In this document: positions 12,794-23,700 of the stretch, in pieces
Numbering within the stretch: the first letter of the stretch is position 1
Layout: each line of letters opens with the position of its first letter
Notes under the pieces: model-generated
The model's database searches: none
Seen by the model: the letters and a program-made list of their open reading frames with translations, nothing else
What the model was told of the DNA's origin: nothing
Translations under genes and position numbers: made by a program
Source of the DNA: Hysterium pulicare CBS 123377
Taxonomy: Eukaryota; Ascomycota; Dothideomycetes; Hysteriales; Hysteriaceae
Reading direction: 5' to 3'
Assembly: GCA_000467715.1 (NCBI GenBank)
Contig: AJFK01000639.1
Coordinates: 62,001-126,000 of the forward strand
Length of the DNA: 64,000 nt

Positions 12794-14687
12794 CTATTTG
12801 TGCGCAACAACACTCGGTAAATCTCTAACATCTACAGCTTCTTGCGTCGCTAAATCTACGACTCGTAGTGCCTCTACGCTCAGAACGCCATGGGAAAGGG
12901 CCAAAAACTTCAATTCGGCTGTATAACACGCACCCGGGCCTAGTTGACTTTTATAGGTCGGTTAGTTTATCAAGAAATGGTTGGGGATTGCCCACTTACC
13001 CTATCCTCACGTCGGTGGTTAAGTTGACCAAATCTGCTGGCTCTAGCCTTGCATTCTTCTGCTTTGCATAGACGATGTTATCGTCCAAGACTACATTAGC
13101 TAGTAGGGTTTCCTTATTTTCTCGTCGACCGCCAGCGGAAGACGTCGAAGGCTGTGACTTATGTTTCTCAAAATCCCTTTTGCGCTTCGGTATTACCAAT
13201 ACGGCTAGTTTTCGGGTTTGGTTGGACCGATTCACAATGAACACGTCCCAATGGAACATGTGCCCAAGTTGTGCGCGGGAAGGACCTGATATTGTAAGGC
13301 TTATGCTCAAGTCGTTCGAGTCTGACTCTTCTTGAGGACTGAGCTCGTCATGATGAGGCAAAGAATCTGGTCCGGGAGCCTTCGGTATCCTTAAATGGCT
13401 GATTGGCCGGCCAAGTAGATGAGAGGCTCGGCCAAGGCTAGTATTCGATCCCATTGAGAAGTCCACGGTGGTTCTCCACTCAATCGATAGATTCGGTCGG
13501 CATTCAGGTGAAGCCAACAGTCTTGCGATGATCTTTAAGTCGAGTACATGAGCAGTATTTCCGTCAGATGAAGATATGTCGGATTCTGAATTGGGTATTA
13601 ATTTGTAAAGAAGGGTGGTTTGATCACCCGGACTGCACAACATTGGCCTGCCTGTTCCAACATTATCCACGTATGGCTCGACTCGACCGCCTTGTAAAGT
13701 CAGATTGATGGCCTCAATCTCCACATCGCAACTGGTGAAATGTGCGATTTCCAAATCCACTGATGCAATAAGTGCCATGTCATTTTGAGAAGATTGCCAT
13801 CTTGAATATCGCATTCGCCATATTACGGCGGGAGCAACTCGAAACAAACGGCGTAGTCCGCTTCTGATAGGTCGTATTAGCTCCTTTGCTACGGGAGCTG
13901 TAGGCGCAATCTTGCTTATTCGCAAGGCAGAGAGCCTGGGATGGGAGCCAGCTAAGGCAGGGTCATTTTCGAAGGGTTGAAGGAGGTTAAGAGCTGCCGG
14001 AACTCTACTTGCGAGATATTCGTCTTCAAAAACTTTTCTCTTTGCGCGTTCTGGAGGCTTTAACGATGCCGTAGGCGCAAAGTAAATGGCAGGCTTTTGG
14101 AGTCTCCCTCTCGGGCGACCTATCTTCTTTAGCAATGGGAACTAGAAGTCATAAAACAGCCCTTACATATGAACACTTCTGTTTTCCAAACAACATAAAC
14201 GTGTGAACTAGCTTCATTTTCGTAGGAGATGATGAGTGGCTCATAAGAACCTTTGATTGTTTCTGAGTAGATCAACTCTTTTGCCAATGGAGCATTTGCC
14301 TCGCCTGTTTCCGGATTGGGTGCAGTGCTGACAGCAAATGATTCCACATTAATTGCCAATCTAGCGAGGTACGGCCTTAGAGTAGCATCCTCGATGAGTG
14401 GAGTCCGTAGTATGATATAAACAGGAACAAGTTCATCTACACTCTCAGACATTACTTAAAGACCTTACCATGAATCTGGCAGGGCATAGGATCTTACCAA
14501 AAAGAAGGAATTGTCTTTGGGAGATGAATGGAATTATTGAGCTATTTTCATCCTCCACAGACCCATCCCAAGACCTAAGCTCCTCTTCTATATCAATAGA
14601 GGAATTCGAGGGAACAACCGCCTCAAGGACAGAGCTCTCCACAAACTCGGCACTCCCCCGGGGTCGCTCTTGAGATGTGGAGGCCAT
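12794..14687 (-). CDS. TRS65: TRAPPII complex subunit Trs65
   Basis: Subunit of the TRAPPII Rab-GEF complex acting at late Golgi. Four exons (complement): 14498–14687, 14167–14436, 13000–14119 and 12794–12947, giving 577 aa with consistent phases. Family blocks include an N-terminal acidic EEELRSWDG region, a PVYIILRTPLIED strand, and RPRGRLQKPAIYF, rebuilt across a 47-nt intron. The C-terminal block PGACYTAELKFLALSHGVLSVE..RVVDL, typical of the terminal Ig-like fold, follows. The terminal exon (VDVRDLPSVVAHK) is needed for the last beta strands. Its start is 215 bp from the divergent PRP40 ATG, so the two share a very short promoter. Confidence 0.88.
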
Positions 14688-14902
14688 TCACCTTGGTCCA
14701 GTTTCAAACCATTTCAAATCGAATTCTGCAAATTATGTCAGCGATGGTGAGGGCGACTGTAGGTAGTGAATGTGCTCACGTGCTTTAAGCAAGATCCGGA
14801 AAAATGTTTTTGCGCAAAGCTCGAACCCTGACGCGAAAACTTAGGTACCTTGACGACCATCACCACCTCCAACTCGACATTGAGACACACCACGAGACAA
14901 CG

Positions 14903-17465
14903 ATGAACGGCGGGGTTCAAAATGCCGCGCCTGTGTGGCAAGAGCATCGTACCGCAGAGGGACGACCTTACTATTACAATCCCCAAACTAAAGAAACGAC
15001 ATGGGTGAAACCCGAGGCCTTGACAACCTCATCGAACGTAAGATTCCTTTTCATGACGATTATATAGATGATTATCTGACTAAACTTTACTCTATAGCGG
15101 GCCGCGCCCTGGAAGGAATACACTGATGCTAAATCTGGCAGGAAATACTGGCATAATCCAGGTACGGGAAAGACAACATGGGATATGCCGGAAGCCATCA
15201 AGAATGCGGAAGCACAGAACCAGCCACCCCAACGACCTCCAGCTCAGTAAGGATGCACGATAATAAAAGGCCTTTACTCTTTCGTAACTGACACTCGTTT
15301 AGAGCACCCACATTCGTCGCAGGCGGTACTCCATGGAACGCCCAGCAGCAAAACCAAAACAGAGATAGAGACGAATACGCGGGACCAGATCGATTTAGTG
15401 GAGAACGACAGGCCGGTTACGGAGGTGGAGAACGATCCACAGTTCCTGTGAACTCGAAGACTGATCCCGAGTACTCGACTTTCGAGGAAGCAGAGGCTGC
15501 ATTTATGAAGGCCTTGAGGAGGGCGGGGGTACAAGCGGATTGGGACTGGAACCGGGCTGTTCGCGCAACAGTAAAAGATCCACAGTACAGGTCCTTGAAG
15601 GATCCAAAAGACAGATTGACCGCCTTTGAGAAATACGTTGTCGAAGTTCGTGCGCAGGAGAAGGATAAAGAACGGGAGAGACTTGCCAAGCTCCGCTCTG
15701 ACTTCACGTCAATGCTCCGATCACATCCAGAGATCAAGCATTATACTCGATGGAAGACGGCGCTTCCCTTTATCGAGAACGAGTCGATTTTCCGATCTAC
15801 CAAGAGTGAAGAGGAGCGTAAACAACTGTTTGAAGAATACATAATTGGGCTGAAGAAGGCTCATGTAGAAAAGGAAGCAAGTGATCGGAAAGCTGCCTTG
15901 GAGGAACTCACAGATATCTTGCAGGAGCTGAAACTCGAACCATACACTCGCTGGACTGCCGCGCAGGAGGAACTACAGATCAATGAGCGATTCTCTCATG
16001 ATGAAAAATTTAGAGCTCTTACTAAACTGGATATTCTCAGATCATTCGAGAATCACATCAAAGCGCTTGAACGCAAATTTAACGATGAGCGACAGCAGAC
16101 TAAGCGTGTCAAAGCCCGGAAAGAGCGAAAGAATCGAGATGCATTTGTCGAATTGCTACAGGACCTCAAGTCAGCCAACAGGCTGAAAGCCGGCACGAAA
16201 TGGAAAGATCTCCATCCACTTATTGAAGATGACCCTCGGTATGTTGCAATGTTGGGTCAAGCGGGATCCACTCCATTAGAGCTATTCCGGGACGCCGTAG
16301 AAGAAGAAGAGCATGCTTTACGTTCGCAGAAAGGGCTTGTTTTGGATGTCCTTGAGGCGAGTCTACTCTACCCACTTCACGCGCACTATTGGCTGACTTT
16401 GAGCAGGACAATCGCTATGAGCTTACACCTAAGACTACTTTCGAAGAGTTCCTTTCTATCATGCAAACTGATCGACGTACAGCTAATATTGACCGCGACT
16501 CCATGTCACTAATCTTTGAGCGGCTCCGTGAGAAGGTACTGAGACGCAGCGAAGAGGAGAAGCACCATTCTGAGCGCCACACCCGCCGTGCTATCGATAG
16601 TCTACGGTCCCGAATCAAGCACTTGGAACCGCCTGTTGTTTTGGGAGACACATGGGACCAGGTACGTCCGCGTCTTGAAAAGTATGAGGAATATCGTTCT
16701 CTTGACTCGGATGAACAACGTCGATCTGCGTTCGACAAATACTTGCGCCGCTTGAAAGAACGGGAAGAAGAGGATCGTGATCGTAGCCGGCGCGACCACC
16801 GCGATCGTGATCGAGATCGGGACAGGCGCGACAAAGATCGTGAGTATCGAAATGGTCATGCAGACTCTCACCGACGCCATCGTACTCGCACTCGCTCACC
16901 AGAGCCAGACCCGTATGAGGCTGATCGCCGCAAAGCCATTGCAGATAGGGAGACTCGGTATAGAAAAGCTGGTAGCAGCACAGGTCTGTCTCCGCCTTAT
17001 CGACGAGACAGAGATGATCGCGACAGGGAGCGAGACAGGTATGACCGAGACAGGAGCTCTAGACAGGTCAGTGTCAGCCATTACGATCGTGAACGTAGGG
17101 AACGTGAGGCAGAGAGGGAGAGGACCTACGTCAGTCGAGCGGATCCTCGCGAGAAAGGCAGCGAGCTGGACTATGGAGAGAGTCGCCCAAGCAGCACACG
17201 CCGCCGAAGGGACAGTGAAGAAGATAGTCCTGCGAGCAGGAGAGATAGCAAGGTACGTCGCAACACCTCATTTTCTCTTTCCGCAATCATTCTGGGCTAA
17301 CAACATTCGCAGAGAGTCCGAAGGGAAGTCAATTCTCGTGAGCGCACCTTTTCCCCACGTCATGATCGCAGATCTAGGACTCCAGCGAAGGCTGCCCCCG
17401 AGCCCCCCAAAGAAGACCCAGGTCTTCGCTCTGGCAGCGAAGAAGGCGAAATTGAAGAAGATTAG
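14903..17465 (+). CDS. PRP40: U1 snRNP-associated splicing factor Prp40
   Basis: Nuclear splicing factor bridging the 5' splice site complex and the branch-point proteins. Five exons: 14903–15037, 15098–15246, 15303–16356, 16407–17252 and 17313–17465; 778 aa. Two WW domains are present (about residues 10–40 and 46–78; W...YYYNP..TTW and W..YWHNP..TTWDMP). Several FF domains follow (about 180–600), then a long Arg/Asp/Ser-rich tail ending GEIEED. Exon 3 joins exon 4 by a GC–AG intron; splicing there restores DVLEDNRYELTPKTTFEEF, a conserved block. An in-frame ATG at 14804 would add 33 residues, but the first WW domain starts close behind 14903 as in orthologs. The Arg/Asp tail is longer than in yeast Prp40, as is common in filamentous fungi. 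Confidence 0.95.
16357..16406 (+). other. GC–AG intron in PRP40
   Basis: A 50-nt intron with donor GAG|GCGAGT and acceptor CAG|GAC. It is phase 0 on both sides. No GT donor keeps both the frame and the conserved VLEDNRYELTP block, so the GC donor is the best reading. Confidence 0.8.
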
Positions 17466-17808
17466 CGGGGGCCAGGTACTAGCAGGCATACTTCCCATAA
17501 CTCTGGCAAGATTCTGGCATGACTTTTGGCTTTAGCCTTAGGTCTTGGTAGGTGCACTAACACTCACCCTCTCATCTTATTCCCCGGCACTATTGCCAGG
17601 TGCTCCAGCATGTTTCTCTAATCACATTCCATCGCCGCAAAATATGGCACCAAAAAAAGTCTATTGGCCTGGCTTCTCCATGTACTGTATACTCTTCAAA
17701 GGCTATAGGGTAGAAAACTGGTTTTAGGCTACAATCTAGTCATAAAGAACTCTTGTGTGCCTACAAGTGTATGTGATATGACACCGCTTTTGGGGTGACA
17801 GCAACCCC

Positions 17809-18079
17809 CTAACTTGACCCGTGACAGCATCCAATACCTTGCTTCTGGTAGCAGCTTGCGATTTGGCAGGGAAGGGCACAGGAGGGCGGCCGCTGTCGCG
17901 CATATGAGTCATCCTCGTCATCATCCTCATCAGACCCGCCCTCTTCATCTAGCAGGCCTGCCGAACGCCGTCGAATGCTCCTTTTATTGCCTTTTCTGAT
18001 GCCACCCGATGCTCCTAGAACGCCTTTATCGGAAGGATTGCTATGGGGTGGGGGCTGATTATGCTTTGGGATGCCCTCT
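17809..18079 (-). other. Coding-like frame downstream of the RLI1 stop, unassigned
   Basis: On the minus strand a frame stays open through the last RLI1 exon, in a different phase, and continues to 17809. Its product looks protein-like rather than random: [11 protein letters not shown], then a Pro/Asn-rich linker, RKGNKRSIRRRSAGLLDEE and an acidic GGSDEDDDEDDS run. A second frame at about 17760–17900 (GRPPVPFPAKSQAATRSKVL) is similarly composed. No ATG precedes it. It could be an alternative 3' end of RLI1, an exon of an unrecognised gene, or a chance run in the 3' UTR. It lies in the convergent gap between PRP40 and RLI1. Confidence 0.25.
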
Positions 18080-20361
18080 TCAACTCGCTTCTTCCAGGAA
18101 GAACTACTCGACGTTAGCACGACTCACTTGGTGACTGGAAAGGGAATTCGGCTAGACTTACGTAGTTGCCTTGCAACTTCTGTTCCTGGTCTAGCTGTGA
18201 ATTATATTTGTTAATACGCGGACGGTAGGAGTTGGGATCGCGGCGGAAGGTAACGTCGAGGTTCTTGAGGAATTTGTTGCAGCCGGTCAATAGACTCTCT
18301 GGGGTATTGGCGCGAGCCTTGACAGCTGGCTGGCCGTCAAACACAATGACCCTATCAGCGAGGTAGGTAGCCATTATGAAATCATGCTCGACGATAAAGG
18401 CCGTTTTCTTGGAGTGCATGATGAAGCGTTTGATGACTCGGGACGCTACGATACGTTGCTCGGAATCAAGGTAAGCGCTTGGCTCGTCAATGAGATAAAT
18501 ATCTGCAGGCAAGCCAAGAGCAAGGACGATAGCAACACGCTGCAATTCACCACCCGAAAGATTTTGAACCTCTTGGTCGATGAAGTCGTCCATTTTCAGC
18601 GGCTTGTAGACATCGGTCTGGAACTGTGGGCTTAGGAAAGCGGCCTTGATCTTCTTAAAAAACAGTTGGCGGACAGTTCCTTGGAACTTTGGTGTAATAG
18701 TTTGAGGCTTCATGCTGATGTTCATTTGAGGGACCTTCTTTCCACTATCGGGTTGTAGGGCGCCTGCTAACATTTTGCAAAATGTTGTCTTGCCGGTTCC
18801 GTTCTCACCCATCATGACGATGATTTCGGAATCGGTGAATTGACCAGTCTCGACGGAGAGATGAAAATTACCCAAGGTCTTCTCCATCTTAGGATAGTGA
18901 TAGCCACGAGATTTGTCTACCATAAACTCTTCACCTGCCTCTCCAATGCGGAATTGGAGAGACTCCTCTCGGAAGCGGAGGTTCTCAGTGGGGATGTTGC
19001 CATCGAGGAAGATGTTGATACCTTCTCGGACCGAAGCGGGCAAGGTTACGACACCATAGACAGCGGGCTTGCCGTACAAAACACAGATGAAGTCAGAGAG
19101 ATAGTCCAAAACTGACAAATCGTGCTCGACAACAATGACAAAATCATCGGGTCGGAGCAGGCTGCGGATCATTCGACCGGCGTTTAGACGCTGTTTAACA
19201 TCAAGAAAGGAACTAGTGTAAGTGTTAACAGTATACGCAAATTTGTCTGCTGGAACACACATACGAAGGTTCATCGAACATGTACTGCACGTGCGTTAGC
19301 ATCTGCTCACGAATAAAGCCTGAGGTGTTATCACTTACTACATCAGCTTTCTGCACGCAAACGGTACCGATGGCGAATCGCTGCAATTCTCCCCCAGAAA
19401 GCAGAGAAACATCCCGATCGTAAACGTGTTTCAATTCTGCGAGCACGTGAGTACACGTCTCAACTTGAAACGAAATGATGACTGACCAAGAACTTCGGTG
19501 ATCTCCTCCAAGTTGCCCATTTGGGACCTGCTGGTGATGAGTTTGCCTACCGATCGATCGGCGCCTTTGACCGCCTTCGGAAGTTGATCTACATATTGCG
19601 GCTTTACGACGGCCTTCAAATTGTCCTCTAGAACTTTGGTAAAGTAGTCTGACATAATGTTAGTATTGGTTCTATTGAGGCGAGAAAGAATTAACTTACT
19701 CTGAAGTTCAGAGCCACGGAAGTACTTGAGGATCTCCTCCCAATCTGGCGGATTATCGTACCTTCCCAAGTTCGGCTTTAGTTTTCCACTCAGTATCTTC
19801 AACGCCGTACTCTTGCCAATACCGTTTGTGCCAACCAACCCCAAGACCTGGCCTGGCCGTGGCATGGGCAGCCTGTGAAGCTTGAAACTGTTTGCGGAGT
19901 ATCGGTGGGTGACTTGGGTTTCCAGATTGGTGGGCAGATTGATGATATTGATGGCGTCGAATGGACATTTCTTCGGGCAGATACCACATCCTATGCAAAG
20001 GCGCTCGGAGATGAAGGCAATTTTAGACTCGGGGGCGACTTCAATGCACAGCTTTCCCGTGCGGACAACCGGGCAGGACTTCTTGCATTCCTGTCTGCAT
20101 TTCTGCTACGAGTCAGAACTATACCGAGAGATGGCTTGATGGCACTTGCCTTCGGCTTGCACTATATCCCAGAATGCAATGTATTAGCTACTCGAAATTT
20201 CATCGTTCATCTTTCATCGTTCGGGTGAGGGTAGTGGGGTTGATGGGCGTGGCGCACCTTGTCACTATTGACTATAGCAATACTATAAAATTACGAAGTC
20301 AGTGTGAAAGGTCTGTTATATGTTCCCTGGTAACTTCTCACCGAGTCAACCTGTCGGCCAT
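18080..20361 (-). CDS. RLI1: Ribosome recycling/biogenesis ATPase Rli1 (ABCE1)
   Basis: Essential soluble ABC protein that splits ribosomes after termination and helps ribosome export. Nine exons (complement): 20342–20361, 20258–20282, 20150–20161, 19700–20102, 19487–19648, 19339–19436, 19265–19284, 18162–19212 and 18080–18103; 604 aa, all phases consistent. The N-terminal Fe-S domain holds cysteines at 16, 21, 25, 29, 38, 55, 58, 61 and 65. NBD1 has Walker [10 protein letters not shown] (110–118) and [11 protein letters not shown]2 has [17 protein letters not shown] and [11 protein letters not shown]. The end is GNYFFLEEAS. Exon 3 is a 12-nt micro-exon coding CKPK, including the first cluster cysteine, and is followed by a GC–AG intron. 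Exon 7 is only 20 nt. The gene is divergent from CHD1, 438 bp apart. Confidence 0.96.
20103..20149 (-). other. GC–AG intron in RLI1
   Basis: A 47-nt intron with donor AAG|GCAAGT, the ideal GC-donor consensus, and acceptor GTAGCAG. It lies right after the 12-nt micro-exon. The joined product [14 protein letters not shown] matches the universal Rli1 Fe-S motif, so the reading is firm. Confidence 0.88.
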
Positions 20362-20799
20362 GGTGAAGGTATTTCCTTGACAGCCGGGGGAACACAATGA
20401 TGGGAAGCGGGGCGCTGTCAGATCAGGTTGATGCTGCACCTGTCAGTCTTTTCAGACTCGGCGATAACTTCCCAGGTAGCTCTTGTTGGCTGAGTGACGA
20501 GGTCGTGAGCAGTCGTCGTTGCGGATTTGCTGCTCTCAGCGATTGAGTGACTGTCTTTGTTGCAACTTGTATTCATGGTCCACAGGTCTGGAGTAAATTC
20601 TAAACTTCGTAGTCAGCAATTTTGTGATTGGCTGCTTTAGCGGCTTGCTTGGCGTCCGCCTCTACTTACTTCAGTGCAGCCCCAGACCAACAGCCGCTCT
20701 CTCTACCTAACCACCATCTATACCCACCCACCGTCTCACGACACATCCACCCCAACCACGCTTAACAAATTCAGCGCCCGTTTTGGGGGTATCTGAGTT

Positions 20800-23700
20800 A
20801 TGGACTGTAAGTGCAATCATTCTTCACCCCATTTTCTGCTGTTGCTGCTCCCTCAGACCTTTACGGCTGCGGCTCGTCTCCCGCACGGCCAAGTCCATCA
20901 ACTCCATCGTATATCGTGGCCCTACATCGCTCGAGAATTTATACACGCTTGATGTTGCTGTTCTCTGTTCCTGTCCTGTTTCTTCAACACCCTACCATGC
21001 GTTTCAGCCTGTCCGCGGTCCATTGGCCTCCAGTGTGCCTGTCATGTCTTCCATCTCCAAGTCATCAAACATTCGATTTTACGGTCGGACCATGTTTATT
21101 CCCTGTGCTCTCATTGCTTTGAGTCGCTTTCTGATGGTTCTGGGTCGCCGGATTGCGCTGTTCACATCGCACTCTCTCTGGGCTCACTCAGCCGCGCTGT
21201 TCTTGTCATATCATGCTGACCATCTCCTTCAATAGCAGCGTCCATCCTGATGCCCTCTCCTCCGAACACTACTAGCTCTTTTCCACTGATGAATGGGCAA
21301 TCGTCGCCTCTCGCCGTCAATGTGACCAACGCAGACGACATATTGTCACAGAGTGAAAGTGAACTCTCCGACGTCAAAGAACCTATCGTCGAAGACCCTT
21401 CATCATCCGAGGACGCTCAGGGGAATTCATATAATGAGGACGATGACGATGTGGCAATGACTGAATCCTCTGAAGATGTCGACGCGGAAGGTGAAGCAGA
21501 CGGCGATTACGATTCCGAAACACCTCCGCCGGCTGGTCCAGACGAAAGCCGTGCACGTAGCTCAACGTCACAAGAGTCACGGAGACCGGCGAAGCGCAAA
21601 GCAAGTGTTGAGGAGGACGAGTACATCACACAGAATCCGGAGCTCTATGGACTACGTAGAAGCGTAGGCCTCGTCCATCCCACCAAGCAACTTCGTACTG
21701 ACATAACCACAGGGCCGGGCTAGACCAAACCGTCGCATTGTAAGCTCATCATCCAGATTTCAATTTGACGGTATTGACAAGCAATTCAAGGTCGACAGCG
21801 ATGACAGCGATGAAGACTCTGTGTCTGATCCGCGCACTAAACGTCAGAAAATCTCCTCAAGAAAGGGTACGGTACCCTAGGCCCCTACCTTTCATTGTTC
21901 AATCTTCTAATTTGCATATTGTAGCATCACATCAGCCAACCCCAACCATCCAGTCCGATGCGATGTCAGATTCTGAAACCGGCGACGAAGCCTATGTTGG
22001 CGCTCGGAGAAACGCCCCCACCAGGAAGCAGAGACAGCGTCAATTGAAGGTTGCCGCTGGCCTTCTGCCTCCGTCGCGAAACGAAATCCGATTTTCGTCC
22101 AGGCGTACCAAGCAGGTCACTAATTACAATGAGAATGAGGATGAAGACATGTTCGACGAAGATGACGAGAACATGACTCCTAGCTACTGGGCTAACGCGG
22201 CCGAAGACAATACTCCTGGTATAGACAAGGTATTGGACCATCGGCCGAAGGATGGCATTGGTGAGCAACCACGGTCAAGCTGTCCTGCGTTCGCTAACAA
22301 AAGACAGAAATAGATCCCTTGATGGCACAAAAGAAAGATTTCGACTATCTCGTCAGTACCTCATCGCGATATGCGACCGTATTCTTAAGCTAATATCATG
22401 TGACAGATCAAATGGCAGGATAAAGCCCACTATCACTCGACCTGGGAAGCCTACGAGTCTATCGCAGCGTCTCGCGGCTTTCGGAAGCTCGACAATTATT
22501 ACAGGAGTATTGTCAGCAACGAGATGCGCCTACAAGCCAATCGGAAGGGTGACCCTGAAGAATATGAGCAGTTTATGGTTCAACGCGAAGCTGAACGGGA
22601 AGGCCTCGTGGAACTGCATGTGGTTGAACGAGTCATCGGCAGTCGCCAAGGCGACGAAGAGACCGAGTACTTCGTGAAGTGTATGTGCCGTCTCCAAATG
22701 ATCAACTTGAATAGTAGCTAATCCTTCGATAGGGAAAGGATTGACGTATGACCTTTGTACCTGGGAGTCTGCTACGTTGGTCAGCAATTTGTCACAATAC
22801 GAGATTGATCGTTTCCTTGATAGGTCCTCGAGACTGCCCTGGTCAGACAAATCAGAATCGAATCTTGCAACGCGGAGCAAGTTCATCACACTGAAAGAAC
22901 AACCGGACTACATAAAGCACGGCCAGCTCCGATCATTCCAACTTTTCGGTGTCAACTTCCTCGCACATCACTGGTGCAAGGGCACTAATGTCATTCTGGC
23001 TGATGAGATGGGTCTTGGGAAGACCGTTCAGACCGTTGCCTTCATGAACTGGCTTCGTCACGACCGAAGCCAAGATGGTCCTTTTATCTGCGTTGTACCT
23101 CTGTCAACAATGCCCGCTTGGGCCGATACATTCAATAATTGGACTCCCGACATTAACTACATTATATACACCGGCGGAGAGGAAGCTCGTAATATTATCC
23201 GAGAACATGAACTCCTAGTTGACGGTAACGTCCGCAAGGTCAAGTTTAATGTGCTTGTAACTACCTACGAGTATGTGCTGAAGGATTGGTCCTTCCTATC
23301 CCAGTTGAAATGGCAGTTTCTCGCCGTGGATGAGGCCCATCGCCTTAAGAATCGGGAATCACAGCTCTATAACAAACTGAAGGAGTTCAACGCCCCTAGT
23401 CGTCTACTCATCACCGGCACACCAATTCAGAATACCCTTGGAGAGCTTGCAGCACTGATGGACTTCCTTATGCCAGGAAAGATCCAGGTGGACGACAACG
23501 TCGATCTTTCCTCTGACGACGCGAGCCGTAAAATCGCTGAGCTGAGCGACGCCATTAAACCCTTTATGATTCGGCGGACTAAAGAGAAGGTGGAAAGTGA
23601 CCTCCCACCGAAATCAGAGAAAATCCTTCGTGTCGAATTATCGGACATTCAGCTCGAGTACTACAAAAATATACTCACAAGGAACTACGAAGCATTGAAC

